Below are positions 17,693 to 27,073 of a DNA stretch of 64,000 nucleotides, in pieces. The stretch's first letter is position 1. Each line of letters begins with the position of its first letter. Source of the stretch: Campylobacter concisus (GTDB lineage Bacteria > Campylobacterota > Campylobacteria > Campylobacterales > Campylobacteraceae). The notes under the pieces are model-generated. The model did not search any database. It saw nothing but the letters and a program-made list of their open reading frames with translations, and had not been told where the DNA came from. The translations under genes and the position numbers were made by a program. The DNA is taken from assembly GCF_002092855.1 (NCBI RefSeq), contig NZ_LVLC01000001.1, positions 434,001 through 498,000 on the forward strand. The letters run 5' to 3'.

Positions 17693-18904
17693 TTAAAATA
17701 GTTGAGTGAAAGAAAATCCATTTTTAGTAAGAACTTCTTTGATCTTTTCTTGATGCTCAAGACCCTTTGTTTCAAGCGTGATCGTAATGCTTGCATCGCC
17801 ATAATCAAGCCTTGTCGAGAAGCGATCGTAGTCGATCTTGACGATGTTTGCGTTTGCTGATTTGAGACTATCTGTTAGGCTCATGAGCGCTCCTGGCTTA
17901 TCCACAAGTGTGATTTGCAAGGTCATCTTGCGGTGAGACTTGATAAGACCCTTTTCGATAATAATAGAAAGTACCTGAACATCGATATTTCCACCACTTA
18001 GCACCACGCCTATCTTTGCGCCTTTTTTAAATTTGATCTTATCATGCATAAGTGCTGCCACGCCAGCTGCGCCAGCTCCTTCTACAACGATCTTTTGAGT
18101 CTCTAGCAAAAACAAAATCGCAGTTGCGATCTCCTCATCATCAACTTGCACAAACTCATCAACACACTCAATAATATTTGCCAGTGTGATCTCGCTCGCA
18201 TCACGCACAGCGATGCCATCTGCTATGGTGCGGACTGATTTTGAGTTTATACTCTTTTTAGCGCCGTAGCTATTAAACATCGCTGGAGCGCCTTTTGCAC
18301 CGACACAGATTACTTTTGTCTTTGGATTAACTTGTTTTATACAGCTTGCCACACCACTAGCTAATCCGCCGCCGCCAACTGGAACGATGACTATATCAAG
18401 GTCACTTATCTCATCAAGCATCTCAAGCCCAACAGTGCCCTGCCCCGCCATGACGTACTCGTCGTTAAATGGATGAACAAAAGTCATACCCTTATCTTTG
18501 GCGTAATTAACCGCAAAAGCATACGCCTCGTCAAAATTATCACCCTTTAAAATAACTTCTGCACCAAGGTCTTTCGTACCAGCAACCTTTAGAAGTGGGG
18601 TTGATTCTGGCATGATGATACAAGCGTGTACGCCAAATTCTTTCGCACTTATCGCTACGCCTTGAGCGTGATTGCCAGCACTTGCGGCTACTACGCCACG
18701 CTTTCTCTCTTCATCGCTTAGGCTAGCTATTTTATTGTAAGCACCTCTTATCTTATAAGCTCCAGTTCGTTGTAAATTTTCTTCTTTTAGATAGATGCTT
18801 GCTCCCAAATTTTTACTAAGTTTCGCACTCAAAGCAAATGGAGTTTTATTTACGAAATGACCGATCGTGATCTTTGCTTGGATGATTTTATTTAGTGAAA
18901 CCAT
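17693..18904 (-). CDS. ilvA: Threonine ammonia-lyase with ACT domain
   Basis: A PLP enzyme converting L-threonine to 2-oxobutanoate and ammonia, the first step toward isoleucine. At 403 residues it has the fold-type II core with the PLP lysine K51 in GAYKIRGAYNKI, the SAGNHAQGVA motif, the glycine loop VPVGGGGLASG, and a C-terminal ACT domain (about 327-403, ITLVDKPGALMSLT). This short one-ACT form is close to catabolic or serine/threonine dehydratases, so a degradative role is possible. Six bases of ribosome site (AAGGAAAA) precede ATG. Confidence 0.9.
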   Translation of the reverse strand: MVSLNKIIQAKITIGHFVNKTPFALSAKLSKNLGASIYLKEENLQRTGAYKIRGAYNKIASLSDEERKRGVVAASAGNHAQGVAISAKEFGVHACIIMPESTPLLKVAGTKDLGAEVILKGDNFDEAYAFAVNYAKDKGMTFVHPFNDEYVMAGQGTVGLEMLDEISDLDIVIVPVGGGGLASGVASCIKQVNPKTKVICVGAKGAPAMFNSYGAKKSINSKSVRTIADGIAVRDASEITLANIIECVDEFVQVDDEEIATAILFLLETQKIVVEGAGAAGVAALMHDKIKFKKGAKIGVVLSGGNIDVQVLSIIIEKGLIKSHRKMTLQITLVDKPGALMSLTDSLKSANANIVKIDYDRFSTRLDYGDASITITLETKGLEHQEKIKEVLTKNGFSFTQLF

Positions 18905-18927
18905 TTTTTTATTTTTCCTTTTTTAAA

Positions 18928-20031
18928 TTATTCTTTTGCCCTTAGTAGCACGCCACACTCGATGTGATGAGTATTTGCAAACTGATCAAAAATGGCAAAT
19001 TTTATCACTTCATGGCTTTTACAAAGCTCTTTTAAATTTTCTTTTAGAGTCTCTGGATTGCACGAGATATAGATGATATTTTTGAAATTTTTGATGAAAT
19101 TTATGACACTTTCGCTTAATCCTGCGCGAGGCGGATCGACAAGAATATGAGAGAAGTTAAAGTTGCTTAAATTTATATCCTTTAGTCTATTAAATTCCCT
19201 AACGCCAGCAAATGCGCTCATAAGCTCGTCAGCATCCATTCGTAAAAATTTGATATTTTTAGCCTTGTTTAGCTCACAGTTTTTAAAGGCATTTGCGATC
19301 GAGCTTTTTGAAATTTCAGTGGCAAGAACGTTTTTAAATTTAAATGAAAGCGGAATAGTAAAATTTCCATGTCCGCAGTAGAGCTCAAGAAGGTCAGCAC
19401 CGCCTTGCACACACTCTTTTGCCCAAGCTATCATCTTTTCATTTACGGCTCTATTTGGCTGGATAAAGGCATTCTCACTTAGGCTAAATTTATAAATTTC
19501 ACCACCAACGTCTAGCTCATCAATCAAATTTAGCTCACAACTTAGCAGCTTTTGCCCACGAGATCTAGCAAGTATGGTGACATTAAGCTTGTTAGCTAAA
19601 ATTTTCATAGCCGCCTCAAACTCGTTATCAAGCCTTTTATGGTAAAGAAGTGTAACCAAAATACCACTTTTACAAGAGATAAATTCCACTCCAAAAAGCT
19701 TTGCGCGCAGTATTTCGTTCTCTTGTAAGCCATAAAGCAAGCTTGGCATGAGATCTGAAATTTGCTCGCAGACCTTTGGACAATCATCTATAAAGACCTT
19801 TTTGCCCTTTTCGCTTGCATGCATAGTATAGCAAAGCTTGCTGCCTTCGTGCCAGATACCAAACTCAGCTCTTGTACGGTAGTGTTTTGGTTTTGAGCTA
19901 AAAACATCAAACTCACCATCATAAAACTCTGAAAAATTTTGTTTTATAAGATCAGTTTTAAATAAAATTTGCTCATCATAAGGAGTAAAAAGAGTGCAAG
20001 AGCCACACTCTTTTAGATAATTGCAATCCAA
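18928..20031 (-). CDS. trmA: TrmA, tRNA (uracil-5-)-methyltransferase
   Basis: A 367-residue SAM-dependent RNA methyltransferase. Visible motifs are ELYCGHGNFTIPL (SAM site), LVDPPRAGLSE, and the nucleophile motif YISCNPETLKENL. TrmA makes 5-methyluridine at position 54 of tRNA; in some bacteria one enzyme also acts on other RNAs. The N-terminal MDCNYLKECGSCTLF has three cysteines, perhaps a residual Fe-S-like site as in RumA relatives, though a fourth is not obvious. It starts 2 bases after the NhaC gene stop. Confidence 0.88.
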   Translation of the reverse strand: MDCNYLKECGSCTLFTPYDEQILFKTDLIKQNFSEFYDGEFDVFSSKPKHYRTRAEFGIWHEGSKLCYTMHASEKGKKVFIDDCPKVCEQISDLMPSLLYGLQENEILRAKLFGVEFISCKSGILVTLLYHKRLDNEFEAAMKILANKLNVTILARSRGQKLLSCELNLIDELDVGGEIYKFSLSENAFIQPNRAVNEKMIAWAKECVQGGADLLELYCGHGNFTIPLSFKFKNVLATEISKSSIANAFKNCELNKAKNIKFLRMDADELMSAFAGVREFNRLKDINLSNFNFSHILVDPPRAGLSESVINFIKNFKNIIYISCNPETLKENLKELCKSHEVIKFAIFDQFANTHHIECGVLLRAKE

Positions 20032-20033
20032 AT

Positions 20034-21727
20034 TTATGCTTCTACTTTCTTTCCAACAAATCTAACTAGTGCCCAAATCGCTAAAAATCCGCAAGGAAGT
20101 GCGATCCAAACGCTAAGACCAAGTGCAACCGGCAAGTAACCAACTAGCACACAAACTGCACAAACGCTAAGCGCATAGACCATTTGAGTCGATACGTGAT
20201 CGATATGATTACATCCTGCGCCCATTGATGAAAGTATCGTAGTATCCGATATCGGTGAGCAGTGATCGCCAAAGATTGCGCCTGTAAGCACGCCTGAAAT
20301 ATTTACGATCATATATGCATGCATCGCATCGCCCTCTAGGCCGTAGTTTTTGCCGACAGCATAAGCTAGTGGGATAGCTAGAGGCATTAAAATACCCATT
20401 GTGCCATAGCTTGTTCCAGTTGAGAAGCTAATAAACGAACCAAGAATAAAAACAGCAACTGGCAGGATAAATTTAGGTGTAGAAGAGCTTAATAGATCAA
20501 CCAAATATCTTGATGTGCCAAGTTCTTTGATAACAGCACTAAGGCTCCACGCAAGAAGCAAAATGACAACCGTGATAATCATAGTCTTCCAGCCCTTTAC
20601 CCATGTGCTAATAGCCTCTTTTACGTCAAAAATTTTACGCCAAACGCCCATTGTAATAGCTACGATACTAGCAAGTAACGCTGCTTGAAATAGCGATGTA
20701 GCTGAGTCTGCTGCGCCAAAAGTATCTTTAAATGTAGAAAATGAAAGCGGATTAGCAAGTGCATTTTTAAGAGTATCGCCCTCAAGTGCAGCAAGACCAC
20801 TAAAGTAAAAACTAGTAAATGCGCCAATAACCAACACAAGAAGTGGCACAACAGCATTTGCAGCACTTAGTTTTACACCCTCTTTTGGCTCAAGTGTTTT
20901 ATCTTCAAGATCTTGGATTTGAGTTTTGCCCGAGTGAAGCTCGCCTCTTCTAGCGCGTCTTTCAGCTAATAGCATTGGTCCGTATTCACGTTGCATCAAG
21001 GCTGTACAGACTATAAAAAATAAGATGAAGAGGTTGTAAAATCTATATGGAATTGTCTCGATAAATATAGAATAAGCATTAATGCCAGTCTCTCCAACTA
21101 GCTCATAGCCCTTTTCGATGAGTGAAACCTCAAGGCCAACCCATGTCGAGATGATAGCAATACCAGCGATCGGTGCCGCAGTAGCATCTATGATAAAAGC
21201 TAGCTTTTCGCGGCTTATTTTAAATTTATCGCTTATTGGTCTCATGATTGGACCTACTATTAGAGCATTTGCATAGTCATCAAAAAATACAAAAATTCCC
21301 ATGAGCCATGTTGAAATTTGAGCTGAAATGCCGCTTTTTGCCTTTTTACTAAGCCAAAGAGCAACTGCCTTTGTACCACCCATTTTTGTAATGAGTGCGA
21401 CCACACCACCGATACAAAGCACTTGAAGTAAAATTCCTGAATCAGTCTTATCAGCCATTGATTCAACGACCCTTGAAACGATACCTGTAAAGCCTTTTAC
21501 GATACCCATAAAGAAGTTTTCATTGATGATATTTATGAGAAACGTTCCGCTAAAAACACCTATAAATAGCGACAAGATGACGTCTTTTGTGATAAAGGCA
21601 AGTGCTATTGCCACAACTGGCGGTATAAGCGTGAATACACCATAAATTTCAGCGTTTCTCTTTGCCACTTCTGGATCAACTCCAAAAAGCGCAATGCTAA
21701 AAAAAGTAATAATAAAATTTGTCTCAC
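20034..21727 (-). CDS. NhaC-family Na+/H+ antiporter, frameshifted near its start
   Basis: A multi-helix (about 11-12) inner-membrane antiporter resembling NhaC. From codon GVDPEVAKRN onward the frame is intact to 20034. The in-frame start (a TTG at 21767 inside the upstream gene) has no ribosome site. A well-placed AAGGAG precedes GTG at 21725-21727, five bases away, but that GTG is in another frame. One extra T in the 7-T run at 21699-21705 would join them to give MRQILLLLFFSIALFG, a good export signal or first helix, then DPEVAKRN. So the gene is either phase-variable, recently broken, or mis-sequenced here. Ten bases follow the upstream dehydrogenase stop. Confidence 0.8.
21699..21705 (-). 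repeat. Homopolymer A7/T7 tract in the NhaC start region
   Basis: Seven A on the plus strand (seven T in the mRNA sense). The count agrees with the downstream frame (ACT TTT TTT AGC). With eight, the GTG at 21727 would be in frame with the antiporter. Confidence 0.85.
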
Positions 21728-21736
21728 AAGAACTCC

Positions 21737-22483
21737 TTAAAATTTTTCTATCGCAAGCCCAGCCCAAGTCTGCGTATTTGCCATGACTTCGACTCTATTT
21801 ATATTAACACTTCCGGGCATATTTAGACAATTTACCAAAATAGTCGCGATATCCTCAGATGTGATGAAATTTGTATTTTCATAAAGGCTATCCGCCTTTG
21901 CCTTATCTCCCCTAAATCTAACCTCACTAAATTCAGTCTTGCAAAGCCCTGGTTCGATGTTTGTCACCCTGATATTTGTGCCAACTAGATCGTTTCTTAA
22001 ATTTAGACTAAACTGCTTTACAAAGGCCTTTGTGGCACCATAAACGTTACTTCCAGGATATGGCCATGAGCCAGCTGTCGAGCCTAGGTTAAATATATAG
22101 CCCTTTTCCTGTTTGTAAAGTAGCGGCAAAACCGCCTTTGTTGAGTAGATAAGACCCTTGACGTTGGTGTCTATCATCGCCTCAAAGTCCTCCACCTTCG
22201 CATCTATCGTCTTTTCAAGTCCAAGAGCCATACCAGCGTTATTTACAAGCACTTCGATATCCTTAAATTTATCAGGTAAGCTCTCTACCGCCTTAAAAAC
22301 AGCCTCTTTGTCGCGTATGTCAGCTACGATAATATGCGTATCGCCAAGCTCTGCTGCAAGCTTCTTTAGCCTATCTTCTCGCCTTGCAAGAGCGACTATC
22401 TTGTAGCCCTCTTTTGAGAGTCTTCTGGCGATCGCCTCGCCAAATCCAGATGTTGCACCGGTTACAAAAGCTGTCTTTTTCAT
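21737..22483 (-). CDS. Short-chain dehydrogenase/reductase, YdfG-like
   Basis: A 248-residue cytoplasmic Rossmann enzyme. It has the NADP-site motif TGATSGFGEAIA, NNAGMALG, and the catalytic pair in VYGATKAFVKQ with serine in LGSTAGSWPY. The arginines after the first strand (ALARREDR) favour NADP over NAD. The family member YdfG acts on 3-hydroxy acids such as L-allo-threonine; the ilvA gene nearby makes that kind of substrate plausible, but this is inference. Its TAA overlaps the ribosome site of the NhaC gene. Confidence 0.85.
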   Translation of the reverse strand: MKKTAFVTGATSGFGEAIARRLSKEGYKIVALARREDRLKKLAAELGDTHIIVADIRDKEAVFKAVESLPDKFKDIEVLVNNAGMALGLEKTIDAKVEDFEAMIDTNVKGLIYSTKAVLPLLYKQEKGYIFNLGSTAGSWPYPGSNVYGATKAFVKQFSLNLRNDLVGTNIRVTNIEPGLCKTEFSEVRFRGDKAKADSLYENTNFITSEDIATILVNCLNMPGSVNINRVEVMANTQTWAGLAIEKF

Positions 22484-22491
22484 GATTTTTC

Positions 22492-23706
22492 CTAATTGAA
22501 ATTTGGCTTTAAGCCCAAATTTTCTAAAAATTTGATCGTCTTTTCGTTTTGTTCTTTCATGGCATAGTCAAGCGCGTTAAATCCAGCATCATCAGTAACG
22601 TTGATATCAGCGCCATTATCTATCAAAAGTTTTAAAATTTCTGGCGTTGCATGAGCTGCTGCATGCATAAAAACGCTTCTGTTTGTATGCTCTAGACCGC
22701 ATGTATCTTCAACTTGCGTCATACCCAAATTTATCATATTCATCTTGGCATTTTCGTCTATGTAACTCTCATTTGCATTGGCACCATTTTTTAGCAAAAG
22801 CTCACAAAGTGGCTTATCGCTAAACTGCACAGCATAAAAAAGTACACTTTTTCCAAAGAAATTTTTGTGATTTACATCGGCTTTATTTGCAAGTAAAATT
22901 TTTACATTTTCTATATTTTTTAAAGCAAAAAATAGCGGTGTCTCATCGCCTAAATTCACATCGGCCCCACGCCTTATGATCTCTTTTATCATATCACTAC
23001 TTTTTTCGTTTAAAAGCGCGATATTAAGTAAATTTGTAAGCTCAGCGGTACTGAAATTTTTTGAGTAAAGCAAATTTGCTAGCTCATCGGAATTTATCCT
23101 TTGAGCCATTATATTTTGCTCAGGTGTTAAAATTTTAGCTTTATTTACACTTTTACCGACACCAAAAGTCAAAAACTCATTTACCACGCTAGTCGCGTAA
23201 TACACAGCACTTGGCGTATCAAGCCCAAGGCTTTCATAAAATTTTACAAGCGGAGTTTGGACATTTTTATAGGCTTCTAAAAATTTTTTATATTTTAAAA
23301 AATTAAACAAACTCTCGTTTGCCCAGTACCTAAGATACTCCATTCTGGCGTCTTTTTCTCTCTCAGCAACCTTTGGCTCTGCAAGCTCTTTTTGGTAAAG
23401 CTCAGGCGCAAATGATGCTTTTAGCAAAAGCCATCTGAGCTTGTTTAAATTTTCTTTATAAACTCTATCGCCAACGCAGCTTTGAGACTCACTTCTCACA
23501 GCCACACTCGCATCAAAAAGCTCTTTTACCTCTTTTAAGTTTAAAAGTGAGCCATCACAGTAAAATAGCCCCTCATTCGTGTAAGCAAGATCGTTTGGAG
23601 TAGTTTTAAAGTTCTCTTTTTTGGCAAGATCACTGCACTCTAAAGCGTGTAAATTTATCAAAAAACAAACGCTAAAAAAGAGAAAAAAAACTACTTTTTT
23701 CATCAA
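22492..23706 (-). CDS. Exported ankyrin-repeat protein
   Basis: A 404-residue protein with signal peptide MKKVVFFLFFSVCFLINLHA, so periplasmic or outer-membrane. An N-terminal half with no recognised domain (cysteines at CSDLA, YCDGS, SQSC) is followed from about residue 210 by ankyrin-type repeats: NEKSSDMIKEIIRRGADVNL, VLFYAVQFSDKPLCELLLKN, and a last pair ending GADINVTDDAGFNALDYA. These are usually protein-binding. It precedes the dehydrogenase by 8 bases on the same strand. Partner unknown. Confidence 0.8.
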   Translation of the reverse strand: MMKKVVFFLFFSVCFLINLHALECSDLAKKENFKTTPNDLAYTNEGLFYCDGSLLNLKEVKELFDASVAVRSESQSCVGDRVYKENLNKLRWLLLKASFAPELYQKELAEPKVAEREKDARMEYLRYWANESLFNFLKYKKFLEAYKNVQTPLVKFYESLGLDTPSAVYYATSVVNEFLTFGVGKSVNKAKILTPEQNIMAQRINSDELANLLYSKNFSTAELTNLLNIALLNEKSSDMIKEIIRRGADVNLGDETPLFFALKNIENVKILLANKADVNHKNFFGKSVLFYAVQFSDKPLCELLLKNGANANESYIDENAKMNMINLGMTQVEDTCGLEHTNRSVFMHAAAHATPEILKLLIDNGADINVTDDAGFNALDYAMKEQNEKTIKFLENLGLKPNFN

Positions 23707-23739
23707 AGCTCCTTAAAATTTCGCGATATTGTAACAAAT

Positions 23740-26325
23740 TTATATACTAAACTCGCTTATTTCATTAAATTTTAGATATTTATAAATTTCATCTTTATTT
23801 AAGCCAAGACTATCTTTTACTATCTTTTTATATTCATCTACACTTGGTAAACGCCCAAGTAGTGCACAAACGGCGGCTAGCTCGGCACTTCCTAGATAGA
23901 CCTTCGCGCCCATGCCCATTCTGTTATCAAAATTTCTGGTTGATGTAGAAAAGACAACGGCATTGTCATTAACTCTTGCTTGATTGCCCATACAAAGCGA
24001 GCAGCCTGGCACCTCTGTCCTAGCCTCCAGCCTCTTAAATATCTCATAAACGCCTTCATTTTCAAGCGTGCTTTTATCCATCTTTGTCGGTGGTGCGATC
24101 CAAAGCCTAGTTGTAAGCTTGCTCTCGTGCTCCAAAATTCTAGCTAGTGCTCTGTAATGGCCGATATTTGTCATACAGCTTCCCACAAAAACTTCATCTA
24201 TTTTATGCACTCTTTTGTTATCAACTAAAATTTCACTTAGCGTTGCCACATCGTCTGGGTCATTTGGACACGCCAAAATCGGCTCATCTATCTGCGACAA
24301 ATCGATCTCTAAAATTTCAGCGTATTTTGCATCTTTATCGGCTCTTAAAAGAGTTGGATTTTCAAGCCATTTTTGCATTTTTTCTTTTCGTCTAAGCAGG
24401 GTCTCACGGCTCTCGTAACCAGCTTTTATCATCGCGTCAATTAGCGCAACGTTTGAGCGAACGTACTCCACAACGCTATCAACGCTTAAATTTACCACGC
24501 AAGCCGCAGCCGAGCGTTCAGCCGAAGCGTCACTTAGCTCAAACGCCTGTTCCACTTTTAGGCCCTCTAACCCCTCGATCTCTAAAATTTTGCCCGCAAA
24601 AATGTTCTTTTTATTTTTCTTTTCAACGCTTAAAAGCCCTTTTTTGATAGCAAAATAAGGTATCGCATTTACAAGATCCCTAAGCGTCACGCCCTCTTTT
24701 AGCTCGCCTTTAAATTTGATCAAAACCGACTCTGGCATATTTAGTGGCATCATTCCAAGTACCGCTGCAAACGCCACTAGGCCGCTGCCCGCCGGAAAGC
24801 TGATACCAATAGGAAATCTCGTATGACTATCGCCACCAGTGCCCACGCTGTCAGGCAGTACCATGCGGTTTAGCCAAGAGTGGATGACGCCATCGCCTGG
24901 TTTTAGACTCACACCGCCACGTAAATTTATAAATTTTGGCAAGCTCTCATGCATCACAAGATCACTTGGCTTTGGATAAGCGGCCGTGTGGCAAAAGCTT
25001 TGCAAAACAAAATCCGCCCCGAAACTAAGGCTAGCAAGCTCTTTGATCTCATCTCTAGTCATCGGCCCAGTGGTGTCTTGCGAGCCAACGGTCAAAATTT
25101 CAGGCTCCACGTATGCCCCAGCTCTAACGCCAGCTACACCACAAGCCTTGCCAACCATCTTTTGAGCCAGCGTATAGCCACCGCCCTGCTCTTTTGGCTG
25201 ATCTGGCTTTATAAAAATTTGCTCCTCGCCAAGCCCTAGAGCCTCTCTGGCCTTTTTGGTCACTTGGCGCCCTATCATAAGTGGTATCCTGCCCCCCGCT
25301 CTTATCTCGTCGCTTAGAGTGTTTGGGTTTAGTTTAAAATTTGCCACGAGCTTTTTCTCAGTGCCAATAAGCTTATAAATTTCGCCTTTAAATGGATAAA
25401 TTTCTATCTCATCGCCCATCTCAAGCTCATTTACGTTTGCAACTATCGGCAGTGCGCCGCTGTCTTCCGCGGTGTTAAAAAATATCGGAGCTATGGTCGT
25501 GCCTATCACGATACCGCCAGTTTTTTTGTTTGGCACGCCCTCGATCTCATCGCCAAGGTGCCACTGGATCGAGTTTATACCGCTTTTTCTACTGCTGCCA
25601 GTGCCAACCACATCGCCAACATACGCCACTTTTTTACCACGAGTTTTAAGTTCTTTTAAAATTTCTAGACCCTCAGGCATCTTTTTAACAAGCATTGCTT
25701 TTGCGTGAAGTGGTATGTCGGCCCTTGTATAGGCCTCACTCGCTGGACTTAGGTCGTCAGTATTTGTCTCACCAGGTACTTTAAAAACGACTGCGTTTGT
25801 ACAGGTTTCGATTGGCTTTTTATGCGTAAACCACTCAGCATTTGCCCAAGAAGCAAGCACCTCTTTTGCAAATTTATTGTTGCTACTTAGCTTTGCGATC
25901 TCGTCAAAATATTCATGCACTAGGATGATATTTTTTAGCTCATTTGCCGCAGCATGCGCGATATTTTCATCGCTATTTTTTAGAGCTCGCACCAAAATTT
26001 CTACATTGTATCCGCCAAGCATCTTGCCTAAAATTTTAATAGCACGCATAGCGTCAAGACCGCTAACAGCAAGCCCATCTATCACTTCGCCAAGAAAGTT
26101 TGCCTTTATCTTCGCTGCGTCATCAACGCCGGGATTGATACGAGTTTCAAGCAAACTTATAAGAAATTTTAGCTCGCTTTGCGTCTTTTCGTCACCACTA
26201 GACTTGCTAGCAAACTTTATTAGCTCGCAAACTTCACTTGTTTGCTTGGCATTTAGCGCAAGCGGTGGCACGCCCTCTTTTTCTCGCTCGCTCACGTGTT
26301 TTTCGTAGTCGGTAAAAAAGCTCAT
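23740..26325 (-). CDS. acnB: AcnB, bifunctional aconitate hydratase 2
   Basis: An 861-residue TCA-cycle enzyme that interconverts citrate and isocitrate (and 2-methylisocitrate in some bacteria). The N-terminal HEAT-like domain (about 1-160), the swivelling domain with [14 protein letters not shown], and the catalytic core with GGDSHTRFP and cluster cysteines in [18 protein letters not shown] and [13 protein letters not shown] are all visible. These cysteines hold a [4Fe-4S] cluster. The length is typical of AcnB. ATG at 26325 lies just inside the divergent ogt region. Confidence 0.96.
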   Translation of the reverse strand: MSFFTDYEKHVSEREKEGVPPLALNAKQTSEVCELIKFASKSSGDEKTQSELKFLISLLETRINPGVDDAAKIKANFLGEVIDGLAVSGLDAMRAIKILGKMLGGYNVEILVRALKNSDENIAHAAANELKNIILVHEYFDEIAKLSSNNKFAKEVLASWANAEWFTHKKPIETCTNAVVFKVPGETNTDDLSPASEAYTRADIPLHAKAMLVKKMPEGLEILKELKTRGKKVAYVGDVVGTGSSRKSGINSIQWHLGDEIEGVPNKKTGGIVIGTTIAPIFFNTAEDSGALPIVANVNELEMGDEIEIYPFKGEIYKLIGTEKKLVANFKLNPNTLSDEIRAGGRIPLMIGRQVTKKAREALGLGEEQIFIKPDQPKEQGGGYTLAQKMVGKACGVAGVRAGAYVEPEILTVGSQDTTGPMTRDEIKELASLSFGADFVLQSFCHTAAYPKPSDLVMHESLPKFINLRGGVSLKPGDGVIHSWLNRMVLPDSVGTGGDSHTRFPIGISFPAGSGLVAFAAVLGMMPLNMPESVLIKFKGELKEGVTLRDLVNAIPYFAIKKGLLSVEKKNKKNIFAGKILEIEGLEGLKVEQAFELSDASAERSAAACVVNLSVDSVVEYVRSNVALIDAMIKAGYESRETLLRRKEKMQKWLENPTLLRADKDAKYAEILEIDLSQIDEPILACPNDPDDVATLSEILVDNKRVHKIDEVFVGSCMTNIGHYRALARILEHESKLTTRLWIAPPTKMDKSTLENEGVYEIFKRLEARTEVPGCSLCMGNQARVNDNAVVFSTSTRNFDNRMGMGAKVYLGSAELAAVCALLGRLPSVDEYKKIVKDSLGLNKDEIYKYLKFNEISEFSI

Positions 26326-26451
26326 GAAATTCCTTTGTGGTTTTTGCTCGTTATTTTTAGTCTAAAATCGCTAGTTTTGCTTGCATTTTATCAAAAAGCA
26401 AAACAAACTAAAGTAAAATTTGCCCAAAATTTCAAATTTCAAGGAGCAAAT

Positions 26452-26910
26452 GTGTCAAAAGCTTACCTAAAATCGCCTATCGGAATTTTGGAGATCATCG
26501 CTAGCGAAAATGGAATTTGTGAGATAAATTTTGTAGATAAATTTGAAAAAATTGCAGTAAAAGATGAAAATTTAAAGCTTTGTTTGGATGAGTTAGAGGC
26601 TTATTTTAATGGTGAGCTTAAAAAATTTAGTGTGAAGCTTGATATAAAAACAACTAATTTTAGAGCAAAAATTTACGAGGCCTTACAAAAAATACCATAC
26701 GGAGAAACGACTACATACGCAGCTCTTGCACTTGCTGCAGGCCACAAAAATGCCTACCGAGCAGCAGGATCAGCCAATGCTAAAAATCCAGTGCCTATCA
26801 TCGTTCCTTGTCACAGAGTGCTAGCTAGCAGTGGGCTTGGCGGATACTCGGGTGGAGATGGCTTGCCAACTAAAATCTGGCTTTTAGAGCATGAAGCAAA
26901 GCATAAATAG
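26452..26910 (+). CDS. ogt: Ogt, methylated-DNA-protein-cysteine methyltransferase
   Basis: A 152-residue suicide repair protein that removes methyl groups from O6-methylguanine by transfer to a cysteine. The active motif VPCHRVLASSGLGGYSGG is intact, and the helix-turn-helix part (PYGETTTYAALA) is present. The frame is open further upstream to 26296, overlapping acnB, but I choose GTG at 26452 because AAGGAG stands just before it and the protein then has the usual length, starting at SKAYLKSPIG. Confidence 0.88.
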   Translation: MSKAYLKSPIGILEIIASENGICEINFVDKFEKIAVKDENLKLCLDELEAYFNGELKKFSVKLDIKTTNFRAKIYEALQKIPYGETTTYAALALAAGHKNAYRAAGSANAKNPVPIIVPCHRVLASSGLGGYSGGDGLPTKIWLLEHEAKHK

Positions 26911-27034
26911 CTAAAAATTTACAGCAAAATAAAAGTCCGGTAAATTTTAAAATTTACAAACGAGCATATCACGGCTCTAAATAGAGTAAACAAGCTAGCC
27001 TAAATTTTTACTTCGTAGTAATTTATGAAAATTT

Positions 27035-27066
27035 CCTAGCCCAAAGTGAGGCCAAATGGGGCTAGG
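27035..27066. terminator. Hairpin between convergent ogt and lon
   Basis: CCTAGCCC and GGGCTAGG form an 8-base stem with a 16-base loop, followed on the plus strand by TTTTGGATTATTTTTT. It can serve both genes. An 18-base AT palindrome at about 26940 also lies in this gap. Confidence 0.6.
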
Positions 27067-27073
27067 TTTTGGA

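Noticed and set aside
26296..26451. Upstream extension of the ogt frame overlapping acnB
   Set aside because: The added residues are not part of the Ogt fold, and a good ribosome site precedes the GTG at 26452.
26940..26957. AT-only palindrome GTAAATTTTAAAATTTAC
   Set aside because: Such palindromes arise easily in this base composition; no sign of a specific function.
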